NCBI GenBank assembly: GCA_051418075.1
Contig: JBPRGG010000026.1
Location: 51,931 to 115,930 of the forward strand
Origin: JBPRGG01 sp051418075
GTDB lineage: Bacteria > Bacteroidota > Bacteroidia > Cytophagales > Cyclobacteriaceae
Length of the DNA: 64,000 nt
Reading direction: 5' to 3'
The translations under genes and the position numbers were made by a program. Positions 44,918 to 53,680 of the stretch are shown here, one piece after another. The notes beneath the pieces were generated by a model that did not search any database, had not been told where the DNA came from, and saw only the letters and a list, made by a program, of their open reading frames with translations. Positions within the stretch are counted from its first letter, which is position 1; every line of letters starts with the position of its first letter.

Positions 44918-45908
44918 GCAGCTTTTTTACCTCATCCTGGGTTTACTGGTTTTATTGGTGGTATCATTTGACTTTTTTTATACCACCTTATCCGGCAGTG
45001 GGGCCTCTTTTTTAACTTATGCCATTTCGGCCCTGGCCCATAAATGGCAAATGCTGTTATTCCGCTTTTTTGGCCGCCGGATATTTAAATTGAGTGGGAT
45101 GTTCATAAATCTTTCCCTGCTGATCTCCTGGGTAATCTTAATTTGGTTAGGTCTTTTCCTTATTTTCTCTTCCAATCCGGAAGCGATCATAAACAGTCAG
45201 GGAAAGATGGCCTCTTCCATCGAACGGTTGTATTTTACCGGATACGTTCTTTCTACTTTGGGCGTGGGTAATCTTTTTCCCAGCACACCTTTTTTTCAGG
45301 TAGTTACCAGTGTATTTTCGTTTTTCGGCTTTATCTTTTTTACCCTGGCTCTGACTTACCTAATCTCTGTTTTTTCGGCCATCATGCACAAGCGTTCCCT
45401 GTCGTTATTTCTCAATAAACTGGGCGATTCACCTTCAGAGGCGGCTAATTTACTGACCAGCCAGGAGCCTGCCTTTACTTATCAGCAAATTCTGGCCTTG
45501 CAAAATATGATAGAAGTCCATTCGGCTCATCACCAGGCTTACCCGGTGTTGCATTATTATATTAATTCGGATAAACCCAACTCTCTCAGTATTAACCTTA
45601 CCATATTGGATGAAGCCATCAGCATTATTTTAACCAATGATAAAGAAAAAACCCTGCAAAAAGAATTGATGCCCTTACGCAAATCCATCAGCCAGTTTTT
45701 AAAGCATTTGCAAAGTAAATACCATATATTGTCTGATCCGGATCGGGTGGCAAAAATTGACTGGAAAAAATTAGAACTACCTTCCGGGTCCCTGGAGCTG
45801 GACCTGGATGAAGGCGACCTGCATAAACGCCGGAGGATTCTGGATAGTTTGCTGGCCACTGAAGGATATTCATGGAAGCATGTCTATCCCCGAAAAGATA
45901 TTTCTTAA
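44916..45908 (+). CDS. Two-helix potassium-channel-family protein
   Basis: This 330-residue protein has an N-terminal helix (residues 3-20), a second near 62-85, a pore loop and a following inner helix (VTSVFSFFGFIFFTLALTYL). It fits Ion_trans_2. The selectivity filter reads TLGVGN (residues 114-119) where potassium channels have TVGYGD, so ion preference may be altered. The C-terminal 180 residues are cytosolic and charged, probably regulatory. No RCK/TrkA_N domain is evident. It is divergent from the ClpP-like gene with overlapping starts. Confidence 0.85.
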   Translation: MQLFYLILGLLVLLVVSFDFFYTTLSGSGASFLTYAISALAHKWQMLLFRFFGRRIFKLSGMFINLSLLISWVILIWLGLFLIFSSNPEAIINSQGKMASSIERLYFTGYVLSTLGVGNLFPSTPFFQVVTSVFSFFGFIFFTLALTYLISVFSAIMHKRSLSLFLNKLGDSPSEAANLLTSQEPAFTYQQILALQNMIEVHSAHHQAYPVLHYYINSDKPNSLSINLTILDEAISIILTNDKEKTLQKELMPLRKSISQFLKHLQSKYHILSDPDRVAKIDWKKLELPSGSLELDLDEGDLHKRRRILDSLLATEGYSWKHVYPRKDIS

Positions 45909-45925
45909 CCTACAAAACCAAAATT

Positions 45926-45958
45926 ATGGATGCTAAAACCTTGTTTTTTTGGAATTGA
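45926..45958 (+). pseudogene. 5' codons of the DUF421 gene, cut off by an in-frame TGA
   Basis: ATG at 45926 starts MDAKTLFFWN, the usual N-terminus of Bacteroidota DUF421/YetF proteins. It meets TGA at 45956-45958 and resumes in the same frame as IEPLLRIVVVGIV. The stop sits where family members have Trp (TGG), so a single G-to-A change explains it. No frameshift is needed. Confidence 0.65.
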
Positions 45959-45979
45959 ATAGAACCTTTACTCAGGATT

Positions 45980-46444
45980 GTGGTAGTAGGGATAGTCACC
46001 TATATAGCCATTGTCTTGCTTTTAAAAATGGCCGGAAAAAGAACCCTGGCCAATATGAATGCGCTTGATTTTATTATTACGGTGGCTATTGGCTCAGCCT
46101 ATGGCCGGATACTTACCGCCCAAACTATAACCATCTCTGAAGCAGTGGTGGCTTTCCTGGTGCTGGTTTCCATTCAGATTGGCGTATCAAAGCTGGAGGT
46201 GGTCTATAGGAAATTTGGTAAATTTATGATGCCTGCTCCAAAAATACTATATTATAAAGGCGAATACCAAATCAGGCAAATGAAAAAAGAAAGGATTAAT
46301 AAAAGAGATTTGCTGGCTGTTTTACGTAAGAAATCTTTTACTTCACTGGACCAGGTTGATGCTATTGTGTTGGAGTCTAACGGGCAGTTTTCGATCATTG
46401 GAAAAACTGATAAAGAGATAGAAACCTTAAAGGATTTGACCTGA
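45980..46444 (+). CDS. DUF421/YetF-family membrane protein, shortened by upstream stop
   Basis: Read from GTG at 45980 the protein is 154 residues. Two or three membrane helices (VVGIVTYIAIVLLLKMAGKR, ALDFIITVAIGSAYGRIL, EAVVAFLVLVSIQIGV) are followed by the cytoplasmic YetF domain PAPKILYYKGEY...VDAIVLESNGQFSII. The GKRTLANMNALDFI motif is the family hallmark. Full-length homologues have about 18 more N-terminal residues, encoded here upstream of a nonsense codon. It may still be made from the GTG, with its first helix intact, or it may be a young pseudogene. Confidence 0.75.
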   Translation: MVVGIVTYIAIVLLLKMAGKRTLANMNALDFIITVAIGSAYGRILTAQTITISEAVVAFLVLVSIQIGVSKLEVVYRKFGKFMMPAPKILYYKGEYQIRQMKKERINKRDLLAVLRKKSFTSLDQVDAIVLESNGQFSIIGKTDKEIETLKDLT

Positions 46445-46458
46445 ATCTTCTTTTTTTT

Positions 46459-46537
46459 ATGGTTTACTCCTCAATTCTGGTGATGTTTTTTTTAACCACA
46501 GAGAAACACAAAGGATGAGTAAAGGTCACAAAAGATT
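46459..46537. repeat. CACAGAG-type degenerate repeat, copy 1
   Basis: The segment starts ATGGTTTACTCCTCA, contains an eight-T run and AACCACAGAG, and continues with CACAAAGGATGAG. It matches the segment at 46622-46695. Degenerate 'ACCACAGAG...CACAAAG' strings are scattered between genes in many bacterial genomes. Here they fill the 311-base gap between the DUF421 and AI-2E genes. Confidence 0.6.
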
Positions 46538-46621
46538 TTATTTCCTTACTTAATCTATTTTTAAACCACCAGGAGCAAAATATATTCCCTTTGCCTTTCG
46601 GTGAAAAGCTTCGTGTGCTTT

Positions 46622-46695
46622 ATGGTCTACTCCTCATGTCAGGTGGTGTTTTTTTTACCACAGAGGTGCCCAAAGGACATACACAGGTAAAGAAT
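46622..46695. repeat. CACAGAG-type degenerate repeat, copy 2
   Basis: ATGGTCTACTCCTCA, then a GGTGGTG plus T-run, TACCACAGAG and CAAAGGACA in the same order as copy 1 and 163 bases later. The two are direct repeats, similar at most positions in the shared blocks. The bases between them hold no gene. Confidence 0.6.
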
Positions 46696-46755
46696 CATGT
46701 AATGACTTTAAGTAGCAATAATTAATCTACCTGTTATTTTTATTATCTTTAGCTC

Positions 46756-47868
46756 ATGCACAAAACACCCGCATATACCCGCTATTTTCATATCCTGGCC
46801 GGTCTGGTCCTGACCTTTTTCCTGCTGATCTGGGCTCAGTCTCTCCTCAGCCCCATCTTTGCTGCTTTTGTGGCGGCTTTGCTGCTGAAGCCTTTAAGCG
46901 CCCTGATAGAACGGCTAAAAATATCAAGGGGCTTCAGCTCAATCTTTTCCATCATCATAGTGATTGCAGCTTTTTTTGGTTTATCCTATTTTTTCTCTAC
47001 CCAGATCAATAATATTGTCAATAATCTGAACACCATACGAAGCAGATTGACTGAGATCATCGACCAGATCTATGCATGGATGGAAAAAACCTTTGGACTG
47101 GAGCAACAGGAACAGATTCAGTATTTGCGGGATTCCCTCAATTCCTTTTTGGAAAACAGTGCTTCAGCTCTGCAGCAAGCGGCCTCGGCTACGGCAGACT
47201 TCTTTACCTCTTTTTTCCTGTTCCTGATTGCTTTGTTTTTCTTTTTGTATTACCGCCGTTTCCTGGTGTTTTTTATATACCAGTGTTTTCAACCTGACTA
47301 CCATTCAAGAGTGGGAGAGACCATCAAAAAATTGGAACTGGTAGTGCGCAGTTATATATTGGGATTGTTGATTGTGATCGTAATTGTAGCCACCCTTAAT
47401 TCTGTGGGTTTGCTGCTACTTGGGATTAAGCATGCCATCTTTTTTGGGGTTCTGGCCGCTGTATTGACCGTCATTCCCTACATTGGGATATTTATTGGAT
47501 CCTTGTTACCGATTTTATTTGCCCTGGTAACCAAAGATTCACTCTGGTATCCAATTGGAGTGGCTTTGCTTTTCTGGTTGGTGCAATTTGTGGAAGGTAA
47601 TTTTATTACACCAAATGTGATTGGTAGCCGGGTCAGTATCAATCCGTTTGCAGCTATCATTGCCTTATTCATAGGTGGTATGATATGGGGAGTAATGGGC
47701 ATGATCCTGGCTATTCCGATGCTGGCCATCATTAAGGTAATTGCTGACTCAGCTGAACCTCTGCACCAGGTAGGATATTTGTTAGGCAATCCTCCCGAAG
47801 AGGCTCTGGTGGAAATAAAGGGTTCTTTAATTAAATCGCTCAAGAAATATTTTAAGGGTAAAGAGTAG
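46756..47868 (+). CDS. AI-2E family (TqsA/YdiK-like) transporter
   Basis: This 370-residue polytopic membrane protein has eight predicted helices. Family features are SPIFAAFVAALLLKPLSALIERL near the N-terminus, a coiled segment at 85-140, VVRSYILGLLIVIVIVATLN, and AVLTVIPYIGIFIGSLLPIL followed by QFVEGNFITPNVIGSRVSIN and GGMIWGVMGMILAIPML. Members export autoinducer-2 or act as Na/H antiporters or peptide exporters, and the substrate is not decided by the sequence. Confidence 0.93.
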   Translation: MHKTPAYTRYFHILAGLVLTFFLLIWAQSLLSPIFAAFVAALLLKPLSALIERLKISRGFSSIFSIIIVIAAFFGLSYFFSTQINNIVNNLNTIRSRLTEIIDQIYAWMEKTFGLEQQEQIQYLRDSLNSFLENSASALQQAASATADFFTSFFLFLIALFFFLYYRRFLVFFIYQCFQPDYHSRVGETIKKLELVVRSYILGLLIVIVIVATLNSVGLLLLGIKHAIFFGVLAAVLTVIPYIGIFIGSLLPILFALVTKDSLWYPIGVALLFWLVQFVEGNFITPNVIGSRVSINPFAAIIALFIGGMIWGVMGMILAIPMLAIIKVIADSAEPLHQVGYLLGNPPEEALVEIKGSLIKSLKKYFKGKE

Positions 47869-48013
47869 GTAAAATTTTATTAATGGATAACCCCACAACT
47901 ATGGCCTAAGCCATCATGTCCATTTAGTTTTCTAAAAGGACACATAGGAGGAGAAAATCATAGCATTTTTATAAACATAATAAACATTCAGCCGGATTAT
48001 CATCCTCTTTTCA

Positions 48014-48442
48014 TTAATAGTTCCTGCTCAAATAATCTTTCAAACTGTTTTGGATAAAATATTGCCAGCCTTCCACACAACTTTCTCTTTTAAACTCTGG
48101 TATATGATCGGGAAATGCTTCCAGGACAGTGTGGGTGAGGGTTAATTTGGTCTGATCAGTTAAAGGGAATAATTCAAATTCCACCAGTGCCTGACCTGGA
48201 TATCCTTCATATCGCCAGTCATAAGTTATTTTTTTGAATGGTATTACCTCAGTTAACTTCCAGACATGTGGGAAAATTCTATCCTCATTTTGAACCACAA
48301 AGCCAGTTTCAAATCCCACTTTGGGCTCAAAAGATGCTATTTCAGGGAAAAACCAGCCTTTCATGCTATCCAATTGGGTAATGGCATACCAGACATTTTC
48401 TTTAGAGGTGTCAAAAGTTTGTTCTACAATTACCGGATCCAT
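48014..48442 (-). CDS. SRPBCC (AHSA1-like) domain protein
   Basis: This 142-residue protein has the activator-of-Hsp90/START-like pattern VEQTFDTSKENVWYAITQLD, MKGWFFPEI, ITYDWRYEGYPGQALVEFEL and KLTLTHTVLEAFPDH. It ends with CVEGWQYFIQNSLKDYL. Such proteins bind hydrophobic ligands, and the ligand is unknown. It stands alone, beside a long gene-free region. Confidence 0.88.
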   Translation of the reverse strand: MDPVIVEQTFDTSKENVWYAITQLDSMKGWFFPEIASFEPKVGFETGFVVQNEDRIFPHVWKLTEVIPFKKITYDWRYEGYPGQALVEFELFPLTDQTKLTLTHTVLEAFPDHIPEFKRESCVEGWQYFIQNSLKDYLSRNY

Positions 48443-49018
48443 GGTAATAAATTACAGGTTAGTTGTTGTTGAAACGGATCTGTGGTAGATACTGTTCCAA
48501 TTATTTTCGACATCTGATGCCTGAGACAACTGCTTGCTTTGAGCTGGTTCTTTATCTTTCAGACGGATTGCCACGGCCTTGACCATCGAAAATTCGGGGT
48601 TACTACCATAAAACTCTACTCATCTGTCACTGCGAACAGTAGGGAAAGAAAGCGGGTAAGGGTGAAACAGTTTGTTTGTTAAGCGCAGCCGAGCTAGCAC
48701 TTTCAACCGAGATCATGGTTTGGTCGATGCGGATTCGTAGCAAATCAACCAGCAAATCAACCAATAACCAAATAACCAGTAACTAAAAATATTCCTTCCA
48801 GCTTCGAGCTATTACATCCAACATCCTTTAAGCTTTCAGCTTTGTTCCCACTCCGAACCTTCTCCGATTTCTCCGTGGTTACCCCCCGCAACCATAAACC
48901 AGCCACCTGTTTGGAGTTTCCTCTAAATCTAATGTCGCCGAAATTAACCTCTCAAAGGTTGGTAAAAAAAATTCTTTATTATTCTAAAATAAACGAACCT
49001 CACCGAGGTTCTGGTTTA
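48443..49018. other. Gene-free region with repeat debris
   Basis: No credible gene is present. The region contains scraps of repeated type: TCTGTCACTGCGAACAGTAG near 48620, CAAATCAACC in tandem near 48740-48760, a string TTTCTCCGTGGTTACC near 48867 resembling the complement of the CACAGAG-type repeat, and a hairpin GAACCTC/GAGGTTC at 48995-49011 just before the MITE-like element. I read it as an accumulation site for small repeats. Confidence 0.5.
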
Positions 49019-49184
49019 CTAGTGTGTTAATTACTAAATTAATTCACTATTTTCACCCTTCTTTTTTCTTTATACTACGTTAAAATTTTCAACTGTAACG
49101 CTGCTATGCTTTCAAATTTTGCCTTGTCTAAAGAAAAAATAATAGCAAAAATTTAGTAAACTAATTTTATAATTAACACACTAG
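49019..49184. mobile_element. 166-bp MITE-like element with terminal inverted repeats
   Basis: The left end CTAGTGTGTTAATTA and the right end are exact inverted copies over 15 bases. The similarity continues with few mismatches to about 33 bases on each side (49019-49051 against 49184-49152). The interior of about 100 bases is AT-rich and non-coding. CTAG at both tips suggests a TA or CTAG target duplication. The size, lack of coding capacity and long inverted termini fit a miniature inverted-repeat transposable element. The parent transposase is not in the window. Confidence 0.65.
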
Positions 49185-49323
49185 GTTCGCTTGTACCATT
49201 GTACCTGCGAGTTTTGAGCTATTTACAATCAACTTCCTTTCATCTGTCACCTTAATTTGTTCACAGGCTTGGCTTAATCGTAAAGTTCTACTTTAAAATA
49301 ATCCAGTTCAACCAGGTTTATGA

Positions 49324-50379
49324 TCAATAGTCAAAATCAAACCGATATATCCCGCCTTTGTATAAGCCCAGATAAAGTCTGTCCTGTTGATCAGATACCT
49401 CAAGATCCATACTGTATACGCCGCCATAGATCTGCTGGGGAAACTCATAGGTTTTCCAGGATTGGCCTCCATCAGCTGAACGGAATACGATCAGAGGTTG
49501 CGGATTATCAAAGTATTTTAACCAACCGGCCGTGTAAATGATATCCGGATCATTAGGATGCACTTTTACTCCAAAAAAGAACCGGTTATCATCACTTTCG
49601 ATCAGGGTTTGCCATTGCTGGCCATTATCATCAGTTTTGATCAGACCACCCTCATAGCCACCGTAAACCCACCCGGCCTGATCCGGATCAAAAGCCACTG
49701 CCTTCAGTACGCTGGGTGCATCCACCAGGTTCTGCCAGATTTGCCAGCTATCCCCCTGATCCGCACTGAATAAGGTAATGGCTTGCTCAATGCTGTTTTG
49801 TCCTCCGGCCCAGACTTCATTGGTTTCATAGGGGTTTACTTCTACCACCGATAATCCGGTAGCAAAACCACCCCAATTACCATAAACAGGTTTCCAGCTA
49901 TTTCCCTGGTCGTTGGAACGAGCTACCACAGAATATCCGGTGGCGAATAGCTGGTTAGAATCTGACGGATTAAGGGCCAGGTCAAAAACCGGTTCTGGTT
50001 CATTTCCCCCAAATCCATTCTGGAAATTTATCCAGTTTGTTCCTCCATCGCTGGTTTTCTTTAAGGACGCTTGAGATGGATCATTCCGGTCGAAAACAGA
50101 CACCAAAAATTCTTTTCGGCTGAATAACAGGAAAGATTGAATGGGTTCATTGATCCCCATGGGAATCCAGCTGGCATCATTTGTCTTCTTTTTAAATAGT
50201 CCCTGGTCTGTGGCAGTATAAATGGTATCATCCAGGATCCTTACCTGATTTATTACCTGGTTGTTTAGTCCCAGGTGTTTCCAGCTGAAATTGGAAGGTT
50301 GTATTTTGAGATCATTTTCCTGATTACAATTGGTGAAAAGGATCAGGCTAATAAAAACTAAAATATAGTTGGTTTTCAT
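49324..50379 (-). CDS. Exported BNR/sialidase-like beta-propeller lipoprotein
   Basis: This 351-residue lipoprotein has signal MKTNYILVFISLIL and lipobox FTNC. The body is a propeller of glycosyl-hydrolase BNR type with repeated S/N-D-x-G-x-x-W boxes, for example SDGGTNWINF, SNDQGNSWKPVY, SADQGDSWQIW, TDDNGQQWQTL and SADGGQSWKTYEF. This resembles the Vps10/photosystem-assembly-like or sialidase-related families. No catalytic Asp/Arg set of true sialidases can be recognised. It may bind surface glycans. It is divergent from the GH10 gene. Confidence 0.85.
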   Translation of the reverse strand: MKTNYILVFISLILFTNCNQENDLKIQPSNFSWKHLGLNNQVINQVRILDDTIYTATDQGLFKKKTNDASWIPMGINEPIQSFLLFSRKEFLVSVFDRNDPSQASLKKTSDGGTNWINFQNGFGGNEPEPVFDLALNPSDSNQLFATGYSVVARSNDQGNSWKPVYGNWGGFATGLSVVEVNPYETNEVWAGGQNSIEQAITLFSADQGDSWQIWQNLVDAPSVLKAVAFDPDQAGWVYGGYEGGLIKTDDNGQQWQTLIESDDNRFFFGVKVHPNDPDIIYTAGWLKYFDNPQPLIVFRSADGGQSWKTYEFPQQIYGGVYSMDLEVSDQQDRLYLGLYKGGIYRFDFDY

Positions 50380-50513
50380 GTTTTTTTGATAATTTTAGGT
50401 TGATAGAATTCAGACCCAGGGAATGGCAGATAGGTTGGAATTACAAAATTAAACCTACCACTAAAGAGCTGAATATCTTAATCTGTTAATCCGGGGTTTA
50501 AAACTTAAAATTT

Positions 50514-51758
50514 ATGAATATTACTTGGAACATAGTTATCCTGAATATTTTAGGTGTCAGCCTTTTTTCATCGGTGCTTTTGGCTCAGTCGCGGGAAATT
50601 GATCAAGCTATCAGACAGCACCGAATGGGCCAAATCATTATCAGGGCTGAACCTGGAGCTGAGGTGCAGGTTAAACAAACAGGCCATGAGTTCTGGTTTG
50701 GCTGTGCCCTGGCCAATGACATTTTTAATGGCAGAGCCTCAGAAGCAGATCGGCAAATGTATAAGCAGAAATTCCTGGAAAACTTTAATTCAGCCGTGAC
50801 CGAGAATGCAGTGAAATGGGGGAATATGGAGCCGCAAAAAGGCAGGATAAATTATAACCTGGTAGAAGCCATGCTCACCTGGACTGAAGCTCATGATATC
50901 CCTTTAAGAGGTCATAACCTTTTCTGGGGCATTGCCAGGTTTGTACAACCCTGGGTGAAGGCATTGTCCGATCAGGAACTGGAACAAACCCTGCAACACC
51001 GGGCTGAAACGGTTACGGCTCGGTATGATGGGCGTTTCGCTGAATATGACCTTAACAATGAAATGATCCATGGCAATTATTATGAAGAACGTTTAGGTGC
51101 TGATATAACTAAAAAGATGGCTCAATGGGCCAAAAATGGTGATCCTGATATACAGCTGTACCTGAATGATTACGATATTCTGACCGGAAATAAACTGGCT
51201 GAATACATGGCCCATATCCGGAATCTGCTGGATCAGGGGGTTCCTATTCATGGCATCGGTGTCCAGGGGCATCTGCATGCAGAAAATTTTAATCCGAATG
51301 CCTTAAAAAATGCGCTGGATTCCCTGGCTTTGTTTGATTTACCCATCAAGATCACTGAATTTAACCTGCCTGGCCAGCGGTCAGCCTTTTATCAGGATCG
51401 GGACCGACAAATGACCAGAGAGGAAGAAGAGCAGAAAGCAAAAAACCTGGTGGATTACTATAAAATCTGCTTTGCCCATCCGGCCGTAGATGGCATCCTG
51501 ATGTGGGGGTTCTGGGCCGGTGCCAACTGGATCCCTGCCTCTTCATTGTACCAAAAAGACTGGACTCCAACACCTGCAGCCCGGGCTTATCAGCAACTGA
51601 TATATGATCAGTGGTGGATCGATGAAGCCGGTAAGACCAATGATGAGGGAAGTTTAAAGATACCGGCTTTTTATGGAACGTATCAGGTAACTATAGATGG
51701 AAAAACCCGTGACATAAAGCTAACCAAGCAAGCAAAGCAGGTGTTGGTTGAATTTTAG
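50514..51758 (+). CDS. Glycoside hydrolase family 10 (endo-beta-1,4-xylanase-like)
   Basis: This 414-residue exported enzyme has a signal peptide (hydrophobic IVILNILGVSLFSSVLLAQ). The GH10 barrel shows NAVKWGNMEPQKGRINYNL, IPLRGHNLFWG, the acid/base Glu in YDLNNEMIHG (about residue 187) and the nucleophile Glu in IKITEFNLPG (about 283). VDGILMWGFWAGANW closes the barrel. The substrate is probably a beta-1,4-xylan or related glycan. A C-terminal strand segment of about 40 residues follows. The cell probably uses it with the GH29 gene 450 bases downstream for plant or algal polysaccharide use. Confidence 0.92.
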   Translation: MNITWNIVILNILGVSLFSSVLLAQSREIDQAIRQHRMGQIIIRAEPGAEVQVKQTGHEFWFGCALANDIFNGRASEADRQMYKQKFLENFNSAVTENAVKWGNMEPQKGRINYNLVEAMLTWTEAHDIPLRGHNLFWGIARFVQPWVKALSDQELEQTLQHRAETVTARYDGRFAEYDLNNEMIHGNYYEERLGADITKKMAQWAKNGDPDIQLYLNDYDILTGNKLAEYMAHIRNLLDQGVPIHGIGVQGHLHAENFNPNALKNALDSLALFDLPIKITEFNLPGQRSAFYQDRDRQMTREEEEQKAKNLVDYYKICFAHPAVDGILMWGFWAGANWIPASSLYQKDWTPTPAARAYQQLIYDQWWIDEAGKTNDEGSLKIPAFYGTYQVTIDGKTRDIKLTKQAKQVLVEF

Positions 51759-51925
51759 TAAACCAGAAAAGAAAAATATAAATAATGGCGGTGCTTTTTA
51801 TCCGCAACAATAAATGGATCACTGGGATCAATGACGGCCGGATCCAGGTTTCACCTAATTTTTTATAAGCTATTACAAACCCCTGTCATAATGGGTAATA
51901 ATTTTGACTTAGTCTCACAAATGAA

Positions 51926-52114
51926 CATTCCATTCCACTGTCCTGGTATTTTATGCAAAAATGGTTGCAAAATTTAGTGTACCAAACCACCTTGGATTGG
52001 TGGATATTTCTCATGGCCGGAAGTATGGTGATGATGCTGGCCATGATTACCCTAAGCTGGCAAAGCTGGCATAAAGCCAGGAAAAATCCGGTAGAGGCTT
52101 TACGCTATGAATAG
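51926..52114 (+). pseudogene. Remnant of MacB/FtsX-type ABC transporter permease (C-terminus only)
   Basis: An open frame from 51908 to the stop at 52112-52114 encodes, from residue HSIPLSWYFMQKWLQNLVYQ on, the closing helix and tail of a MacB/FtsX-family permease. It ends SWHKARKNPVEALRYE, the family's usual last residues. The similarity begins before the first ATG (51953), so it is a truncated gene and not a small ORF. No upstream exon-like part of the permease is visible between 51759 and 51920. The rest was probably deleted. Confidence 0.72.
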
Positions 52115-52206
52115 ATCCATTTTACTGGTTCAGATTAAGTGGATTTCATATTGTGGCAAGGTATAAATAGTTTTATATTTAACCGTTTATTAAATCTTGA
52201 TATGAA

Positions 52207-53529
52207 ATGAAAATCATAAGCACCTTTATTATACTGGTAATGGTAGGTTGTTTTTACCCCCTTCAGGCCCAGGATGAAGTATTGAACCTGAATAAGCCGG
52301 AACGGGAAGCCTGGTTTACCGATCTGGGCTTTGGCTTGTTCATACACTGGAGTGTAGATGTTCAATATGGTTTAAACATTTCCCATAATCTGCGCCTGGC
52401 TTCGGAAAATTACATAGATCGTTACTTCAATGAATTACCCAAAACTTTTAACCCGGTCGATTTTAATCCGGACCAATGGGCCAAAATGGCCAAGATGGCA
52501 GGTATGAAATACGTGGTGTTTACTGCCAAGCATCACAATGGGTTCTGTATGTGGGATACTGAAACCACTGATTTCAGCATGATGCACACCCCTTTTGGGC
52601 GGGATGTGGTAAAAGAAGTGATTGAAGCTTTTAGAGAGCAGGGGCTAGCCATTGGACTATATTTTTCTCCAGATGATTTCTGGTTCCTGCACCAGCAGGG
52701 AAATATGATCACCCGTAACCATCCCTCTTCCTTTGCCAGCCAGAATCCTGAGCTGGATGCCTATGATAAGAAACAATTACAGGAACTGCTTACCCGGTAT
52801 GGCCAAATTGACATTTTATTTCTGGATGGTAATGAGCAATGGGGAAAAACCGAGTTGGCCAAACTGGCCTGGGAAATTAATCCGGACATTGTGGTAACCC
52901 GGGGAGCTATGGAAACTCCGGAGCAAATCCTGCCCAATCAGCCCCTTCCCTCTCCCTGGGAAGCCTGTTATACCCTTACCAACTCATGGAGCTTTCGCCC
53001 TACCAATGAAAAATATAAAACAGCAGAAGAAGTGATCCAGAAATGGGTGGAGATCAGGGCCAAAGGTGGTAATTTCCTGCTTAATGCCGGTCCCGATCCG
53101 GAGGGAACTATCCCGGACCAACAAGCTGGTATCTTGAATGAAGTGGGTGCCTGGTGGTTTATCAATCAGGAAATATTTGAGCAGACCAAACCATTTAGTA
53201 AGGTAAAAAGTGCATCGGGATATTATTTTTTACAGAGTAAGGATGAAAAGGATCTTTATATTCTGATTCCGGGCCCTTTTGAACGTTTTAAATGGCAGGA
53301 AACCGTTATTGAAGGATTGAAAGCCTCAAATGAAGCCCATATTTCAGTGTTGGGACAAAGTGATATCATCAATGAAGCCGATCCTGATGGTGAACGGATG
53401 TCCTGGGATAATCGGGAGGAAGGGCTATACCTGAAATTTATGTTTACCCAGAATTTGTACAACCAGTACCGGGTGGATAATTTCTGGGCTAATCCTCTGG
53501 TGATTAAAATTACCAATTACAAACTTTAA
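52207..53529 (+). CDS. Alpha-L-fucosidase, glycoside hydrolase family 29
   Basis: This 440-residue exported enzyme has a signal peptide that probably ends LQAQ. It has the GH29 pattern WFTDLGFGLFIHWSVDVQYG, MKYVVFTAKHHNGFCMWDTE, GLAIGLYFSPDDFW, the nucleophile Asp region ILFLDGNEQWG and AKGGNFLLNAGPDPEGTIP. It removes terminal alpha-L-fucose from glycans, probably in the periplasm. Length is normal for the catalytic domain plus a small C-terminal beta domain. Adjacent to the GH10 gene, it suggests a small glycan-degrading island. Confidence 0.94.
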   Translation: MKIISTFIILVMVGCFYPLQAQDEVLNLNKPEREAWFTDLGFGLFIHWSVDVQYGLNISHNLRLASENYIDRYFNELPKTFNPVDFNPDQWAKMAKMAGMKYVVFTAKHHNGFCMWDTETTDFSMMHTPFGRDVVKEVIEAFREQGLAIGLYFSPDDFWFLHQQGNMITRNHPSSFASQNPELDAYDKKQLQELLTRYGQIDILFLDGNEQWGKTELAKLAWEINPDIVVTRGAMETPEQILPNQPLPSPWEACYTLTNSWSFRPTNEKYKTAEEVIQKWVEIRAKGGNFLLNAGPDPEGTIPDQQAGILNEVGAWWFINQEIFEQTKPFSKVKSASGYYFLQSKDEKDLYILIPGPFERFKWQETVIEGLKASNEAHISVLGQSDIINEADPDGERMSWDNREEGLYLKFMFTQNLYNQYRVDNFWANPLVIKITNYKL

Positions 53530-53680
53530 CAGTGGGATGATTTGGTCAGACTTTCCCGGTAATGATTCAGGGATGAGTTTGCTAATTATGGGATACAAAA
53601 TATGAAAATGAATGGCCTTTTTTCTTGATAGATAATAATTTTGGATAAATTAAACACCCGAACATATCTTATTTTAAACC

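Noticed and set aside
48590..48680. REP-like string near GTCACTGCGAACAG
   Set aside because: Only a partial resemblance to dispersed repeats. A single copy in the window does not support a repeat feature of its own.
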